Of a DNA stretch of 28,282 nucleotides, positions 1 to 6,460 are shown one piece after another (the first letter of the stretch is position 1; each line of letters opens with the position of its first letter). The DNA comes from Bacteroidales bacterium (GTDB lineage: Bacteria; Bacteroidota; Bacteroidia; Bacteroidales; UBA12077). The notes beneath the pieces are model-generated. The model saw only the letters and a program-made list of their open reading frames with translations, was not told the DNA's origin and searched no databases. The translations under genes were made by a program, and so were the position numbers. The DNA is taken from the NCBI GenBank assembly GCA_003446015.1, contig DMBU01000063.1, forward strand, positions 1-28,282. Reading direction: 5' to 3'.

Positions 1-16
1 TAGCTTGACGGCTATG

Positions 17-30
17 GCCTGCCGGCAGGC
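17..30. repeat. GC-rich perfect 14-bp palindrome near the window edge
   Basis: GCCTGCCGGCAGGC is a perfect palindrome in an otherwise AT-rich region. It is flanked by TGACG (6-10) and CGTCA (35-39), so an imperfect stem of about 34 nt can form. It lies just past the stop of the minus-strand peptidase gene. It could be a dispersed intergenic repeat (REP or MITE-like) or a transcription stop, but there is no clear T-tract. The window edge hides whatever lies beyond it. Confidence 0.5.
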
Positions 31-57
31 ATGGCGTCAGGTATGACAATTAATGTT

Positions 58-2106
58 TCAATTTATAGTTGGTAAAAAAGAATATTCCTTACCATATTTT
101 ATCATCTGTTGAGTATAATCATCAGGATATTCAACGTTGATATCTATAATTTCGTCGTTTTCAATAACCGGAATTAACTCAGGATTTACAAAACCCCCAA
201 ACACGGCACGGTTTAGTTTTGCATATCTTTCTAACAATTCTTTATGCAACGCGGGATCAATTTTTACACCATAATTTTCAACCATGGCTTCACCTGCGGT
301 ATAATCTCCTTCTGACTTAATTCGTTGGATTTCAGCTAATAGTTCTCCGAATAATACACTTAGTTTGTTATAATCATTAATGCGAATATAGGTTTTACCA
401 TCCTTTGCATACATTTCAACCACATGATCATCTTTACCCATTTCATAAACCCATTTAGAAATTAATTGACGTCCGCGCATGTGAGCCTGCTCAATGTTTT
501 TACCAAGTTCGATACGAGCCAGTTGTCCCATTAATCCATTCAGGATATAAGAATCATATTGCGCCTTATAGGCATCAGCATCGGGAAGAAGACCTAGCTC
601 TATAAGTTTTGAATCTGGCAAATAATATAATCCAAATAAATCAGCACGGGCTTCTTCTAAAGAAGTTTGATATCCTTTGAGAGCCCCAGGGTCTATTCCA
701 GGCAATAGTTGTCCACTTCCATGTCCAACGACTTCATGAAGATCGGTATGCAACATATTGGTAATATCACTATACTTTTTCATGATTTCTCTTACTTTGG
801 CATTTTCTACAAATTCGTCTAAATATCCCGATTTCCCAACCTGATCGTAAGCAAAGCCAATGTTCTTGAGCGAAACAGATTTTGATCCATGTTCTTTTCT
901 TATCCAATCGGCATTTGGAAGATTAATTCCAAGAGGTGATGTAGGATAACAAGCACCTCCTAATTGAACAACATCAATTACTTTCGCTGTAACTCCTGTA
1001 ACTTTTTTCTTTTTAAATTTAGGATCTACTGGTGAATGATCTTCAAACCATTGGGCCTGTTCGCCAATCAATTGAGTAAGCTTAGTTGCTTCTTCGTTTT
1101 TTACATTTACAGTAGCTTCCCAGGTAGCTTTCATAGCTAAGGGATCGTCATAAACTTCAATGAATCCATTCACATAATCAATCTGAACATCCGAATTTCC
1201 GGCCCAGAGAATATTGTAATCATCCCAAATTTTTAAATCGCCGGTTTTGTAATACTCAATTAATAATCCAAATTCTTTGCTTTGAGTTTCGTTTTCGGCA
1301 ACTGTTTTCGCTTTTTCTAACCAGAAAATTATTTTCGAAATTGCTTCTCCATACATACCCTCTGCAGTCCACTTAAGTTCTTTTACTTCTCCATTTTCTT
1401 TAATTACTTTGCTGTTTAATCCGTAGCTAATTGGAGTTGGATCATTTGAGTCGATTTGTTTTGAGTAAAAAGAGTTTACTTCAGCCATGTTTACCCCTTC
1501 GTAAAAATTGCTTGCAGAATTAACAATTACATCAGTTCCTTTCTCGGTCGCAACCTTTTTTGCATATACGTTTGGATCAAACATTATTGGTATAATAAAC
1601 CCAATATAATCTTCTATTGATTGATTTTCTTTTAGGGGAAGTTCATTTGAATCCGAGTTAAGAATTAGTGATTTAAAATAATCCTCACTGAAATCCGGAA
1701 TAAATTTATCCGTTGAATAATGATGATGAATCCCAGCTGCAAACCATACTTTTTTGGTATAAGTCATGAATTTAGCATATTCTTCAGATGATTTATCACC
1801 ATGATAGGTGGTAACAATTGCATCAAGTGTTTTACGAACTAAAAGATTATATTTAAAATTTTGATCGAAAGTAATGTCGCGTCCACATTTTGCAGCTTCG
1901 CTTAAATAATATAAAAGCTTTTTCTGATGCAAATCCATGTTTTCGAAACCCGGAATCTGATATCGTAAAACTTGAAATTCTCCAAATCTATCTATTTGAA
2001 ATTTAAATTCTCCTTTTTGTTCTTTTGGATTATCAGTGCATCCGGAAGATAGTATAGTTATCATTAAAAATAAGATTAGAGTGATTAATTGAATGTGCTT
2101 TCTCAT
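58..2106 (-). CDS. Dipeptidyl peptidase III-like zinc peptidase (M49), lipoprotein
   Basis: A zinc exopeptidase of family M49, which removes dipeptides from the N terminus of short peptides. The family signature HExxGH is present as HEVVGH (H457, E458, H462), followed by EEARAD (E484-D489), which supplies the third zinc ligand. The spacing between the two motifs is short, as I recall for Bacteroides-type DPP III, and tighter than in the eukaryotic enzymes. Residues 1-23 form a lipoprotein signal ending in the lipobox LSSGC, so the mature protein is probably tethered to a membrane facing the periplasm or cell surface. At 682 aa it is full length for the bacterial branch. It is transcribed alone; the 209-nt upstream gap shows no clear TAnnTTTG element. 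The family call is firm. The physiological substrate is unknown; peptide scavenging is likely. Confidence 0.9.
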   Translation of the reverse strand: MRKHIQLITLILFLMITILSSGCTDNPKEQKGEFKFQIDRFGEFQVLRYQIPGFENMDLHQKKLLYYLSEAAKCGRDITFDQNFKYNLLVRKTLDAIVTTYHGDKSSEEYAKFMTYTKKVWFAAGIHHHYSTDKFIPDFSEDYFKSLILNSDSNELPLKENQSIEDYIGFIIPIMFDPNVYAKKVATEKGTDVIVNSASNFYEGVNMAEVNSFYSKQIDSNDPTPISYGLNSKVIKENGEVKELKWTAEGMYGEAISKIIFWLEKAKTVAENETQSKEFGLLIEYYKTGDLKIWDDYNILWAGNSDVQIDYVNGFIEVYDDPLAMKATWEATVNVKNEEATKLTQLIGEQAQWFEDHSPVDPKFKKKKVTGVTAKVIDVVQLGGACYPTSPLGINLPNADWIRKEHGSKSVSLKNIGFAYDQVGKSGYLDEFVENAKVREIMKKYSDITNMLHTDLHEVVGHGSGQLLPGIDPGALKGYQTSLEEARADLFGLYYLPDSKLIELGLLPDADAYKAQYDSYILNGLMGQLARIELGKNIEQAHMRGRQLISKWVYEMGKDDHVVEMYAKDGKTYIRINDYNKLSVLFGELLAEIQRIKSEGDYTAGEAMVENYGVKIDPALHKELLERYAKLNRAVFGGFVNPELIPVIENDEIIDINVEYPDDYTQQMIKYGKEYSFLPTIN

Positions 2107-2315
2107 GATTATTGCAAATAGGGAGTTAATTATAATTTTTTTTCTATGACTTAAATAATATATTTTAGTTTAATTTATTGGGATTAAAGTTGATAATAAA
2201 ATTTGATTATAAAAAGAGGCTTCTGTTTTGGGGTAAAGATAAAAAAAGTAAACTTTTAAAAAATCTTGGCGATTTGATGCTATAAAGCAAGAAGTTCTTA
2301 TGTATTATCGTTTCA

Positions 2316-2702
2316 TTAAGTTAATAATTTAATAGGTTGATTATTATCATCAATTGCAGCAAAGTAAAAATTCCCTTCTACTGCTTTTTCTCTTTCATTA
2401 GTATATTTTTGCTCAATAAATATCTGAACATTTATTTCAAGTCTAACCGAACCTACTTTACCAACCTGTCCGATAAGCTCTACAATTGTACCATACGGAA
2501 TAGGTTTTTTAAAATCAATTTCACCGGTTGATATTGTAACAACTTTTTTTCTGCAAGAACGGGTTGCTGTAATATAAGCAACTTCGTCCATCCATTGTAA
2601 TGCAATGCCTCCAAATAAGGTATTGTGATCATTAATCAGATTCTTAAATACAACTTTAACCTGTTTTGTTTCAGATTTTATTTTGAGTTCTTCTATGTCC
2701 AT
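2316..2702 (-). CDS. Acyl-CoA thioesterase, hotdog fold (YciA/BFIT-like)
   Basis: A 128-aa single hotdog-domain protein that probably hydrolyses acyl-CoA thioesters in the cytoplasm. The family pattern is visible: N-x-x-N/H-T-LFGG followed by LQWMDE (about residues 24-41), where the Asp in WMDE is the usual catalytic or positioning acid, then TxS-x-x-x-IDFKKPI and the start of the central helix. The length is slightly short compared with typical YciA proteins (about 130-150 aa) but the fold core is complete. It is transcribed divergently from the DUF134 gene with 88 nt between the two starts. A -7 like element on the minus strand at 2718-2725 lies about 16 nt before its ATG, and the palindrome at 2744-2759 sits where its -33 box would be. 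The acyl chain specificity cannot be inferred. Confidence 0.85.
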   Translation of the reverse strand: MDIEELKIKSETKQVKVVFKNLINDHNTLFGGIALQWMDEVAYITATRSCRKKVVTISTGEIDFKKPIPYGTIVELIGQVGKVGSVRLEINVQIFIEQKYTNEREKAVEGNFYFAAIDDNNQPIKLLT

Positions 2703-2717
2703 ATTCTAAGTTTTATA

Positions 2718-2725
2718 CAAATATA
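2718..2725 (-). promoter_or_regulatory. Putative -7 element for the thioesterase gene
   Basis: On the minus strand this reads TATATTTG, matching the Bacteroidota consensus TAnnTTTG. It lies 15 nt upstream of the ATG at 2702, giving a very short leader. No TTG is seen at the expected -33 position; the palindrome 2744-2759 occupies it instead. Confidence 0.35.
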
Positions 2726-2736
2726 TTATAAATAAG

Positions 2737-2767
2737 TTGGAATATGAACATATGTTCATTAAATTTG
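2737..2767 (+). promoter_or_regulatory. Promoter of the DUF134/ORP-like cluster
   Basis: A TTG at 2737-2739, a 20-nt spacer and TAAATTTG at 2760-2767 match the Bacteroidota sigma-A consensus (TTG, 19-21 nt, TAnnTTTG). The predicted transcription start, about 5 nt downstream, leaves a leader of roughly 18 nt before the DUF134 ATG at 2791. Confidence 0.6.
2744..2759. promoter_or_regulatory. 16-bp perfect palindrome in the promoter spacer: putative operator
   Basis: ATGAACATATGTTCAT is a perfect inverted repeat filling the spacer between the -33 and -7 boxes of the plus-strand promoter. It also lies over the -33 region of the divergent thioesterase promoter. The core TGAACATATGTTCA resembles operators described for ArsR/SmtB-type metal sensors, but that resemblance is from memory. 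No ArsR-type gene is in the window. The adjacent DUF134 helix-turn-helix protein is the obvious candidate binder (inference). Confidence 0.6.
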
Positions 2768-2790
2768 TAGCAGAATTAGTATAAAAAAGT

Positions 2791-3255
2791 ATGTCACGAC
2801 CAGAAAATAACAGAATTGTACACGAACCGCCAATCTTTACGGACTTTAAACCAGTAGGTGTTAAAGGTATTTCTTTAGAACAGGTTCAGTTAAGTCTTGA
2901 TGAGTTTGAGGCTTTTCGTTTAGCTGATCATCTGGGGCTTTCTCACGAAGAGGCTTCGGAAGAAATGGAGATATCAAGACCCACTTTTAGCAGGCTTATT
3001 GAAAAAGCAAGAACAAAAATTGCAGATTTTATTATAAACGGTAAAGTCCTGAATATTGATGGTGGGAATATCCATTTTAGAAATAATATAATAAAGTGTC
3101 AAAGTTGTGGTCATATGTTCAGAATGAAATTTAATGAAACAATAACAGAGTGCCCTGCCTGTCATTCAAAGAATATTTTGAATTTGGCTGGTGGTTTTGG
3201 TCATGGTAAATGTTGTAATCATCAAAATAGAGGAGGAAATTATGCCAAGAAATGA
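2791..3255 (+). CDS. DUF134 helix-turn-helix protein with C-terminal zinc ribbon
   Basis: A 154-aa putative DNA-binding regulator. Residues 1-95 match DUF134: the N-terminal RPxxxRxVxxPP-like start, then VKGISLEQVQLSLDEFEA and a sigma-region-4-like helix-turn-helix at about 45-80 (LSHEEASEEMEISRPTFSRLI). DUF134 is widespread in anaerobes and archaea and has no settled function. After it comes a zinc-ribbon-like segment with C103, C106, C121 and C124 and a terminal Gly/His/Cys tail (GFGHGKCCNH, about 135-144). This tail could let it sense a metal or redox state (inference). It is the first gene of the cluster, 24 nt after the predicted -7 element, and its 3' end overlaps the DUF5320 gene by 14 nt. 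Autoregulation through the promoter palindrome is plausible. Confidence 0.85.
   Translation: MSRPENNRIVHEPPIFTDFKPVGVKGISLEQVQLSLDEFEAFRLADHLGLSHEEASEEMEISRPTFSRLIEKARTKIADFIINGKVLNIDGGNIHFRNNIIKCQSCGHMFRMKFNETITECPACHSKNILNLAGGFGHGKCCNHQNRGGNYAKK
3231..3236 (+). promoter_or_regulatory. Strong Shine-Dalgarno site for the DUF5320 gene
   Basis: AGGAGG lies 5 nt before the ATG at 3242, inside the end of the DUF134 reading frame. Bacteroidota genes seldom carry such sites, so a full one here fixes the start and suggests translational re-initiation at the overlapping gene. Confidence 0.6.
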
Positions 3256-3511
3256 CAAAACAGGTCCCTTAGGTCTGGGTCCATTAACTGGACGAGGTAT
3301 GGGAAATTGCGCGAGAAATACAAATCTGGAATCAAATAGTCGATTTGGATTTGGAAGAGGAATGCGAAATGGAAACGGGAGAGCTTATGGAAGAAATCTT
3401 AATTCTCCTGTAAATCAAAACTTTTCTACAAAAGATGCAATTGAAACCGAAATGATAGCTATTAAGGAACAATTGTCATTTTTAGAAGAAAAACTCAAAA
3501 ATTTAAGTTGA
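3242..3511 (+). CDS. DUF5320-type small protein
   Basis: An 89-aa protein starting MPRNDKTGPLGLGPLTGRGMG, the hallmark Gly/Pro-rich motif of DUF5320, with a single cysteine at position 23. The middle (about 33-55) is rich in Gly, Arg and Asn. The last 25 residues (about 64-88, IETEMIAIKEQLSFLEEKLKNL) look like an amphipathic coiled coil, as is usual in this family. I chose the ATG at 3242 because of the Shine-Dalgarno site and because the family motif starts there; a longer in-frame extension to 3191 would lie within the DUF134 gene. The function is unknown. Members are repeatedly found beside NifX-like and MinD-ferredoxin genes, which suggests a role in metal-cluster handling (inference). 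Confidence 0.8.
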   Translation: MPRNDKTGPLGLGPLTGRGMGNCARNTNLESNSRFGFGRGMRNGNGRAYGRNLNSPVNQNFSTKDAIETEMIAIKEQLSFLEEKLKNLS

Positions 3512-3625
3512 TCCATAGTTTGAAATAAGGTCGTTAGCTTATAAAAATGACATAGTTGTTTATGGTTTAGTTTATATGTTTTATGCTAATGATCTTGTTT
3601 TTTAACTAATAGAATATTGATAGAT

Positions 3626-3847
3626 ATGAGAAATTCAGATAATAGTCAAGGACAGGGAAAGGGTCTTGGCAAGGGTGGCGGAAAAGGCCGCAATAGTGGT
3701 GGAGGATTTGGAGTAGGAGGTTATTGCGTTTGTAATAAATGTGGTGAAAAAGTTCCACACCAACAAGGGGTTAAATGCACAACACTGAAATGCCCTAAAT
3801 GTGGTACTACAATGATAAGAGAAGAACTATTAAATCAAAATAAATAA
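3626..3847 (+). CDS. Gly-rich, Cys-rich mini-protein (zinc-ribbon-like)
   Basis: A 73-aa protein in two parts. Residues 8-32 are a low-complexity stretch of Gly, Lys and Ser (GQGKGLGKGGGKG and GGGFGVGG). Residues 33-62 hold six cysteines in CxCxxC (C34, C36, C39) and CxxxxCxxC (C51, C56, C59) with H45 between, followed by the charged tail MIREELLNQNK. This looks like a metal-binding knuckle. The motif VPHQxGVxCTxxKCPKCG recurs in small proteins from anaerobes, but I know no assigned function. The start is the ATG at 3626; an in-frame TTG three codons upstream is less likely. It sits 114 nt after the DUF5320 gene and 21 nt before the first NifX-like gene, so it is probably cotranscribed with them. 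Confidence 0.7.
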   Translation: MRNSDNSQGQGKGLGKGGGKGRNSGGGFGVGGYCVCNKCGEKVPHQQGVKCTTLKCPKCGTTMIREELLNQNK

Positions 3848-3868
3848 TAAATAAAAAACGAATTAAAG

Positions 3869-4207
3869 ATGAAAAAGAAATTTGCTATCCCAACATTGAA
3901 TAATCAATTAACAGCGCATTTTGGACATTGTGAGAAATTTGCAATTGTCGATGTGGAAGATAATAAAGTGACTAACGAAGAGTTTGTTACTCCTCCTGTT
4001 CATCAACCAGGAGTATATCCTAAATTTCTTGCTGAACAAGGTGTTCATGTAATTATTGCAGGAGGAATGGGACAAACAGCACAAGATTTATTTGCACAGA
4101 ATAATATAGAAGTACATATGGGAGTTCAGGCAGGATCCCCAAGCGAACTTGTTAAGCAATATCTCAACAATCAGTTACAGACAGGTCAAAATTTGTGTGA
4201 TCATTAG
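3869..4207 (+). CDS. NifX/NifB-C-terminal family protein (ORP-like), copy 1
   Basis: A 112-aa single-domain protein of the dinitrogenase iron-molybdenum cofactor-binding family (ribonuclease-H-like fold). Typical marks are the N-terminal FAIPTLNNQLTAHFGHCEKFAIVDVE, the loop before GVHVIIAGGMGQTAQDLFAQNNIEV and the final AGSPSELVKQYL. The HFGHC segment (about 17-21) places His and Cys where relatives bind cofactor. The family includes NifX, NafY and the Orange Protein of Desulfovibrio gigas, which carries a Mo-Cu-S cluster. No nitrogenase gene is present here, so a nitrogenase role is unlikely; an ORP-like carrier is the better analogy. It ends 16 nt before the first MinD-like ATPase gene. Confidence 0.85.
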   Translation: MKKKFAIPTLNNQLTAHFGHCEKFAIVDVEDNKVTNEEFVTPPVHQPGVYPKFLAEQGVHVIIAGGMGQTAQDLFAQNNIEVHMGVQAGSPSELVKQYLNNQLQTGQNLCDH

Positions 4208-4223
4208 ACCCAGGATTACAAAA

Positions 4224-5084
4224 ATGAAAATAGCAATTGCAAGCGGAAAAGGAGGTACAGGAAAAACAACTTTGTCAACGAACCTTACTGCTCTTTTTGC
4301 CGAGACCGAAAATGTAGTTTTAACTGATCTGGATGTTGAAGAACCTAACTCAGGGTTGTTTATACAAGGAGAATTAGTTAAAGAAGAAATAAAGTACAAA
4401 ATGATTCCTAAATGGGAAGAAGATGCTTGTACTTTGTGCGGAGAATGTCAAAAGAATTGTAATTTTCATGCAGTAATCCAGTTAGGATCTCAACTTTTAG
4501 TTTTTCCTGAATTATGTCATAGCTGTTTTGCTTGTTCTGAGTTATGTCCCACCTCATCATTACCTATGATACCTCAAAGAATGGGGTCTTTAAAACAGTT
4601 TAAAAACAAGAATATTTCATTTATTGAAAGCCGGTTGGATATAGGTCAGGAACAGGCTGTACCATTAATAGCACAAACGAATGATTATGTTGGTAAAACT
4701 TTCTCCCGGGAAACTATAAAAATATTTGATGCTCCTCCGGGAACTTCATGTCCGGTAATAGAAGCAACTAAAGATGCTGATTTCATAATTTTAATTACAG
4801 AGCCTACTCCCTTTGGCTTATACGATTTAAAACTTGCCATTGAAACCATGAAAGAATTAAAAAAGGATTTTGGGGTAGTTATTAACAGATATGGTATTGG
4901 TAATGATGATGTTGTTGACTATTGTGAGAAAAACGATATTCCTATCCTTGCAAAAATACCTAATAGCAGAAAAGTGGCTGAGCTATATTCAAGAGGAGAA
5001 TTGGTTTATACTGAAATACCTGAGATAAAAGATGAGCTTCAAAAAATTAGAAACTATATTTTAAATTTAAAAATCAGTAATTAA
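4224..5084 (+). CDS. MinD/Mrp-type ATPase with inserted 2x[4Fe-4S] ferredoxin domain, copy 1
   Basis: A 286-aa P-loop ATPase of the deviant Walker A (ParA/MinD) class. The motif SGKGGTGKTT is at 7-16, and the switch-like D-x-D is in VVLTDLDVEEPNSG (about 31-43). An inserted bacterial ferredoxin domain has C69, C72, C75, C79 and C98, C101, C104, C108, each a CxxCxxCxxxC cluster motif, although the second lacks the usual proline spacing. After it comes APPGTSCPVIEA with a further conserved Cys. The ATG at 4224 was chosen because it places the P-loop at the N terminus; longer in-frame readings overlap the preceding gene. Proteins of this class occur in pairs in the Desulfovibrio ORP operons. The likely role is ATP-dependent transfer or insertion of a metal cluster. 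Confidence 0.87.
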   Translation: MKIAIASGKGGTGKTTLSTNLTALFAETENVVLTDLDVEEPNSGLFIQGELVKEEIKYKMIPKWEEDACTLCGECQKNCNFHAVIQLGSQLLVFPELCHSCFACSELCPTSSLPMIPQRMGSLKQFKNKNISFIESRLDIGQEQAVPLIAQTNDYVGKTFSRETIKIFDAPPGTSCPVIEATKDADFIILITEPTPFGLYDLKLAIETMKELKKDFGVVINRYGIGNDDVVDYCEKNDIPILAKIPNSRKVAELYSRGELVYTEIPEIKDELQKIRNYILNLKISN

Positions 5085-5085
5085 A

Positions 5086-5967
5086 ATGAAGGAAATTGTT
5101 GTTATTTCCGGAAAAGGAGGAACAGGAAAAACGTCTGTTACGGCTTCGTTTGCTGTTTTAGCCGGGGATGATGCTATTATTGCTGATTGTGACGTTGATG
5201 CAGCGGATATGCATTTGTTAATGAACCCCGAAATAGAAAAATCAGAAAATTTCTTTAGTGGTGTGGCTGCTAAAATTGATGAAAATAAATGTACAAACTG
5301 TAGCATTTGTGCTGATGTTTGTCGTTTTAATGCTATATCTGTAATAAATAATCAGCATTCAATTAATTCTTTAAATTGTGAAGGTTGTGGCTATTGTGAA
5401 AAAGTGTGTCCTGTTGAAGCAATAAGTATGCAAGAACAAAATGTGGGTGACTGGTATATTTCTAAAACAAAAATTGGAAATACAATGGTACATGCAAAAC
5501 TCGGGATAGGAGCTGAAAACTCGGGGAAACTGGTAGCAAAAGTTAAAAACGAAGCAAAACGTTTAGCTAAAGATAATAATAAAGACTACATCATTATTGA
5601 CGGTTCCCCGGGAATCGGATGTCCCGTTGTTTCTTCATTATCCGGGGCAAGCTATGTTGTATTGGTTACAGAACCTTCTTTGTCTGGTTTACACGATTTA
5701 AAACGGGCTTACACCTTGGTTAAAAAATTTAATTTGAAAGCTGGCTGTATTATTAATAAATATGATATAAATACTGATGTAACTAAAGATATTATTAAGT
5801 TTCTTAATGAAGAATCTATCAATCATATTGCAAGTTTACCTTATGATGAAAATTTTACAAAAGCTATGACTTTTGGACAAACCATAGTAGAATATGACAC
5901 AGGAGTGTTAAAAGAACTGATTGTTGATAGTTGGAAGCACATTAAAGAATTAGTTAAATCAAATTGA
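5086..5967 (+). CDS. MinD/Mrp-type ATPase with inserted 2x[4Fe-4S] ferredoxin domain, copy 2
   Basis: A 293-aa paralogue of the preceding ATPase, starting one base after its stop codon, so the two are certainly cotranscribed and probably translationally coupled. Walker A SGKGGTGKTS is at 8-17 and the ADCDVDAADMHLL switch region at 33-45. The eight ferredoxin cysteines fall at exactly the same positions as in copy 1 (69, 72, 75, 79, 98, 101, 104, 108). Here the second motif is canonical, ending in CP (CEGCGYCEKVCPVEAI). DGSPGIGCPVVSS replaces the APPGTSCPV motif of copy 1, keeping the extra Cys. Two such subunits could form a heterodimer sharing the sandwich-type ATP site seen in MinD/NifH proteins (inference). 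Confidence 0.88.
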   Translation: MKEIVVISGKGGTGKTSVTASFAVLAGDDAIIADCDVDAADMHLLMNPEIEKSENFFSGVAAKIDENKCTNCSICADVCRFNAISVINNQHSINSLNCEGCGYCEKVCPVEAISMQEQNVGDWYISKTKIGNTMVHAKLGIGAENSGKLVAKVKNEAKRLAKDNNKDYIIIDGSPGIGCPVVSSLSGASYVVLVTEPSLSGLHDLKRAYTLVKKFNLKAGCIINKYDINTDVTKDIIKFLNEESINHIASLPYDENFTKAMTFGQTIVEYDTGVLKELIVDSWKHIKELVKSN

Positions 5968-6026
5968 GACAAGGAGAAAGTGTGAAACACAAAATAGTAA
6001 AATAGGATTTTTATGCTGGCAGTTTG

Positions 6027-6046
6027 AAGCTAAAAGCTTTTAGCTT
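6027..6046. repeat. 20-bp perfect palindrome between the ATPase pair and the second NifX-like gene
   Basis: AAGCTAAAAGCTTTTAGCTT is perfectly self-complementary and is followed by GTTTTTA. It stands in the only sizeable gap (149 nt) inside this part of the cluster. It could act as an operator, or as a weak attenuating hairpin; a strong terminator is unlikely because the loop would have to open several central base pairs. No TAnnTTTG promoter is visible between it and the next gene. Confidence 0.55.
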
Positions 6047-6116
6047 GTTTTTAGAAGCAAGACTATCAAGGTCATTCGAAAAATCAACTTGAAAGAAAAA
6101 CAAAAAATATATAAAA

Positions 6117-6455
6117 ATGAAAATAGCATTTACAACAAAAGGAACAGAATGGAATTCAGAAATGGATCCGCGATTTGGAAGAACTGAATTTATTTTAGTT
6201 TACGATGAAGAAAAAGATGAGTTTAACTCATTTGACAACAGAGATATTGAAAACGAAGCACACGGTGCCGGACCAAAAACATCACAACAATTGTTTGAAT
6301 TGGGGGCTGAAGTTTTAATTACAGGTAATGGTCCGGGAGGAAATGCTGCAACTGTACTACAAAAAGCGGGAGTGAAATCGTTTATTGGTGCAGGCGAAAT
6401 GAAAGTGAAAGAAGCGTACGAAGCATTTAAAAATAATAAATTAAAAGAATTTTAA
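6117..6455 (+). CDS. NifX/NifB-C-terminal family protein (ORP-like), copy 2
   Basis: A 112-aa relative of the gene at 3869, same family and same length but clearly divergent. It begins MKIAFTTKGTEWNSEMDPRFGRTEFILVYD, where the first copy has HFGHC and this one RFGR, so the Cys/His pair is missing. The rest keeps the fold marks GAGPKTSQQLFELGAEVLITGNGPGGNAATVLQKAGVKSF and the C-terminal helix KEAYEAFKNNKL. The two copies may therefore carry different ligands or different redox states (inference). It is followed after 5 nt by the flavoprotein gene, so it belongs to a second transcription module with the oxidoreductase and the MBL-fold protein. Confidence 0.85.
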   Translation: MKIAFTTKGTEWNSEMDPRFGRTEFILVYDEEKDEFNSFDNRDIENEAHGAGPKTSQQLFELGAEVLITGNGPGGNAATVLQKAGVKSFIGAGEMKVKEAYEAFKNNKLKEF

Positions 6456-6460
6456 ATACA

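Noticed and set aside
2337..2531. 64-codon plus-strand reading frame opposite the thioesterase gene
   Set aside because: It is rich in Phe, Ile, Asn and Lys with no domain, and lies wholly inside a well-supported gene on the other strand.
4149..4223. Longer start for the first MinD-like ATPase
   Set aside because: It would add 25 residues that overlap the NifX-like gene and push the P-loop inward; the ATG at 4224 fits the family.
3869..6455. Nitrogenase or FeMo-cofactor locus
   Set aside because: NifX-like domains are present but no nifH, nifD, nifK, nifE, nifN or full nifB is seen; ORP-type proteins share the same fold.
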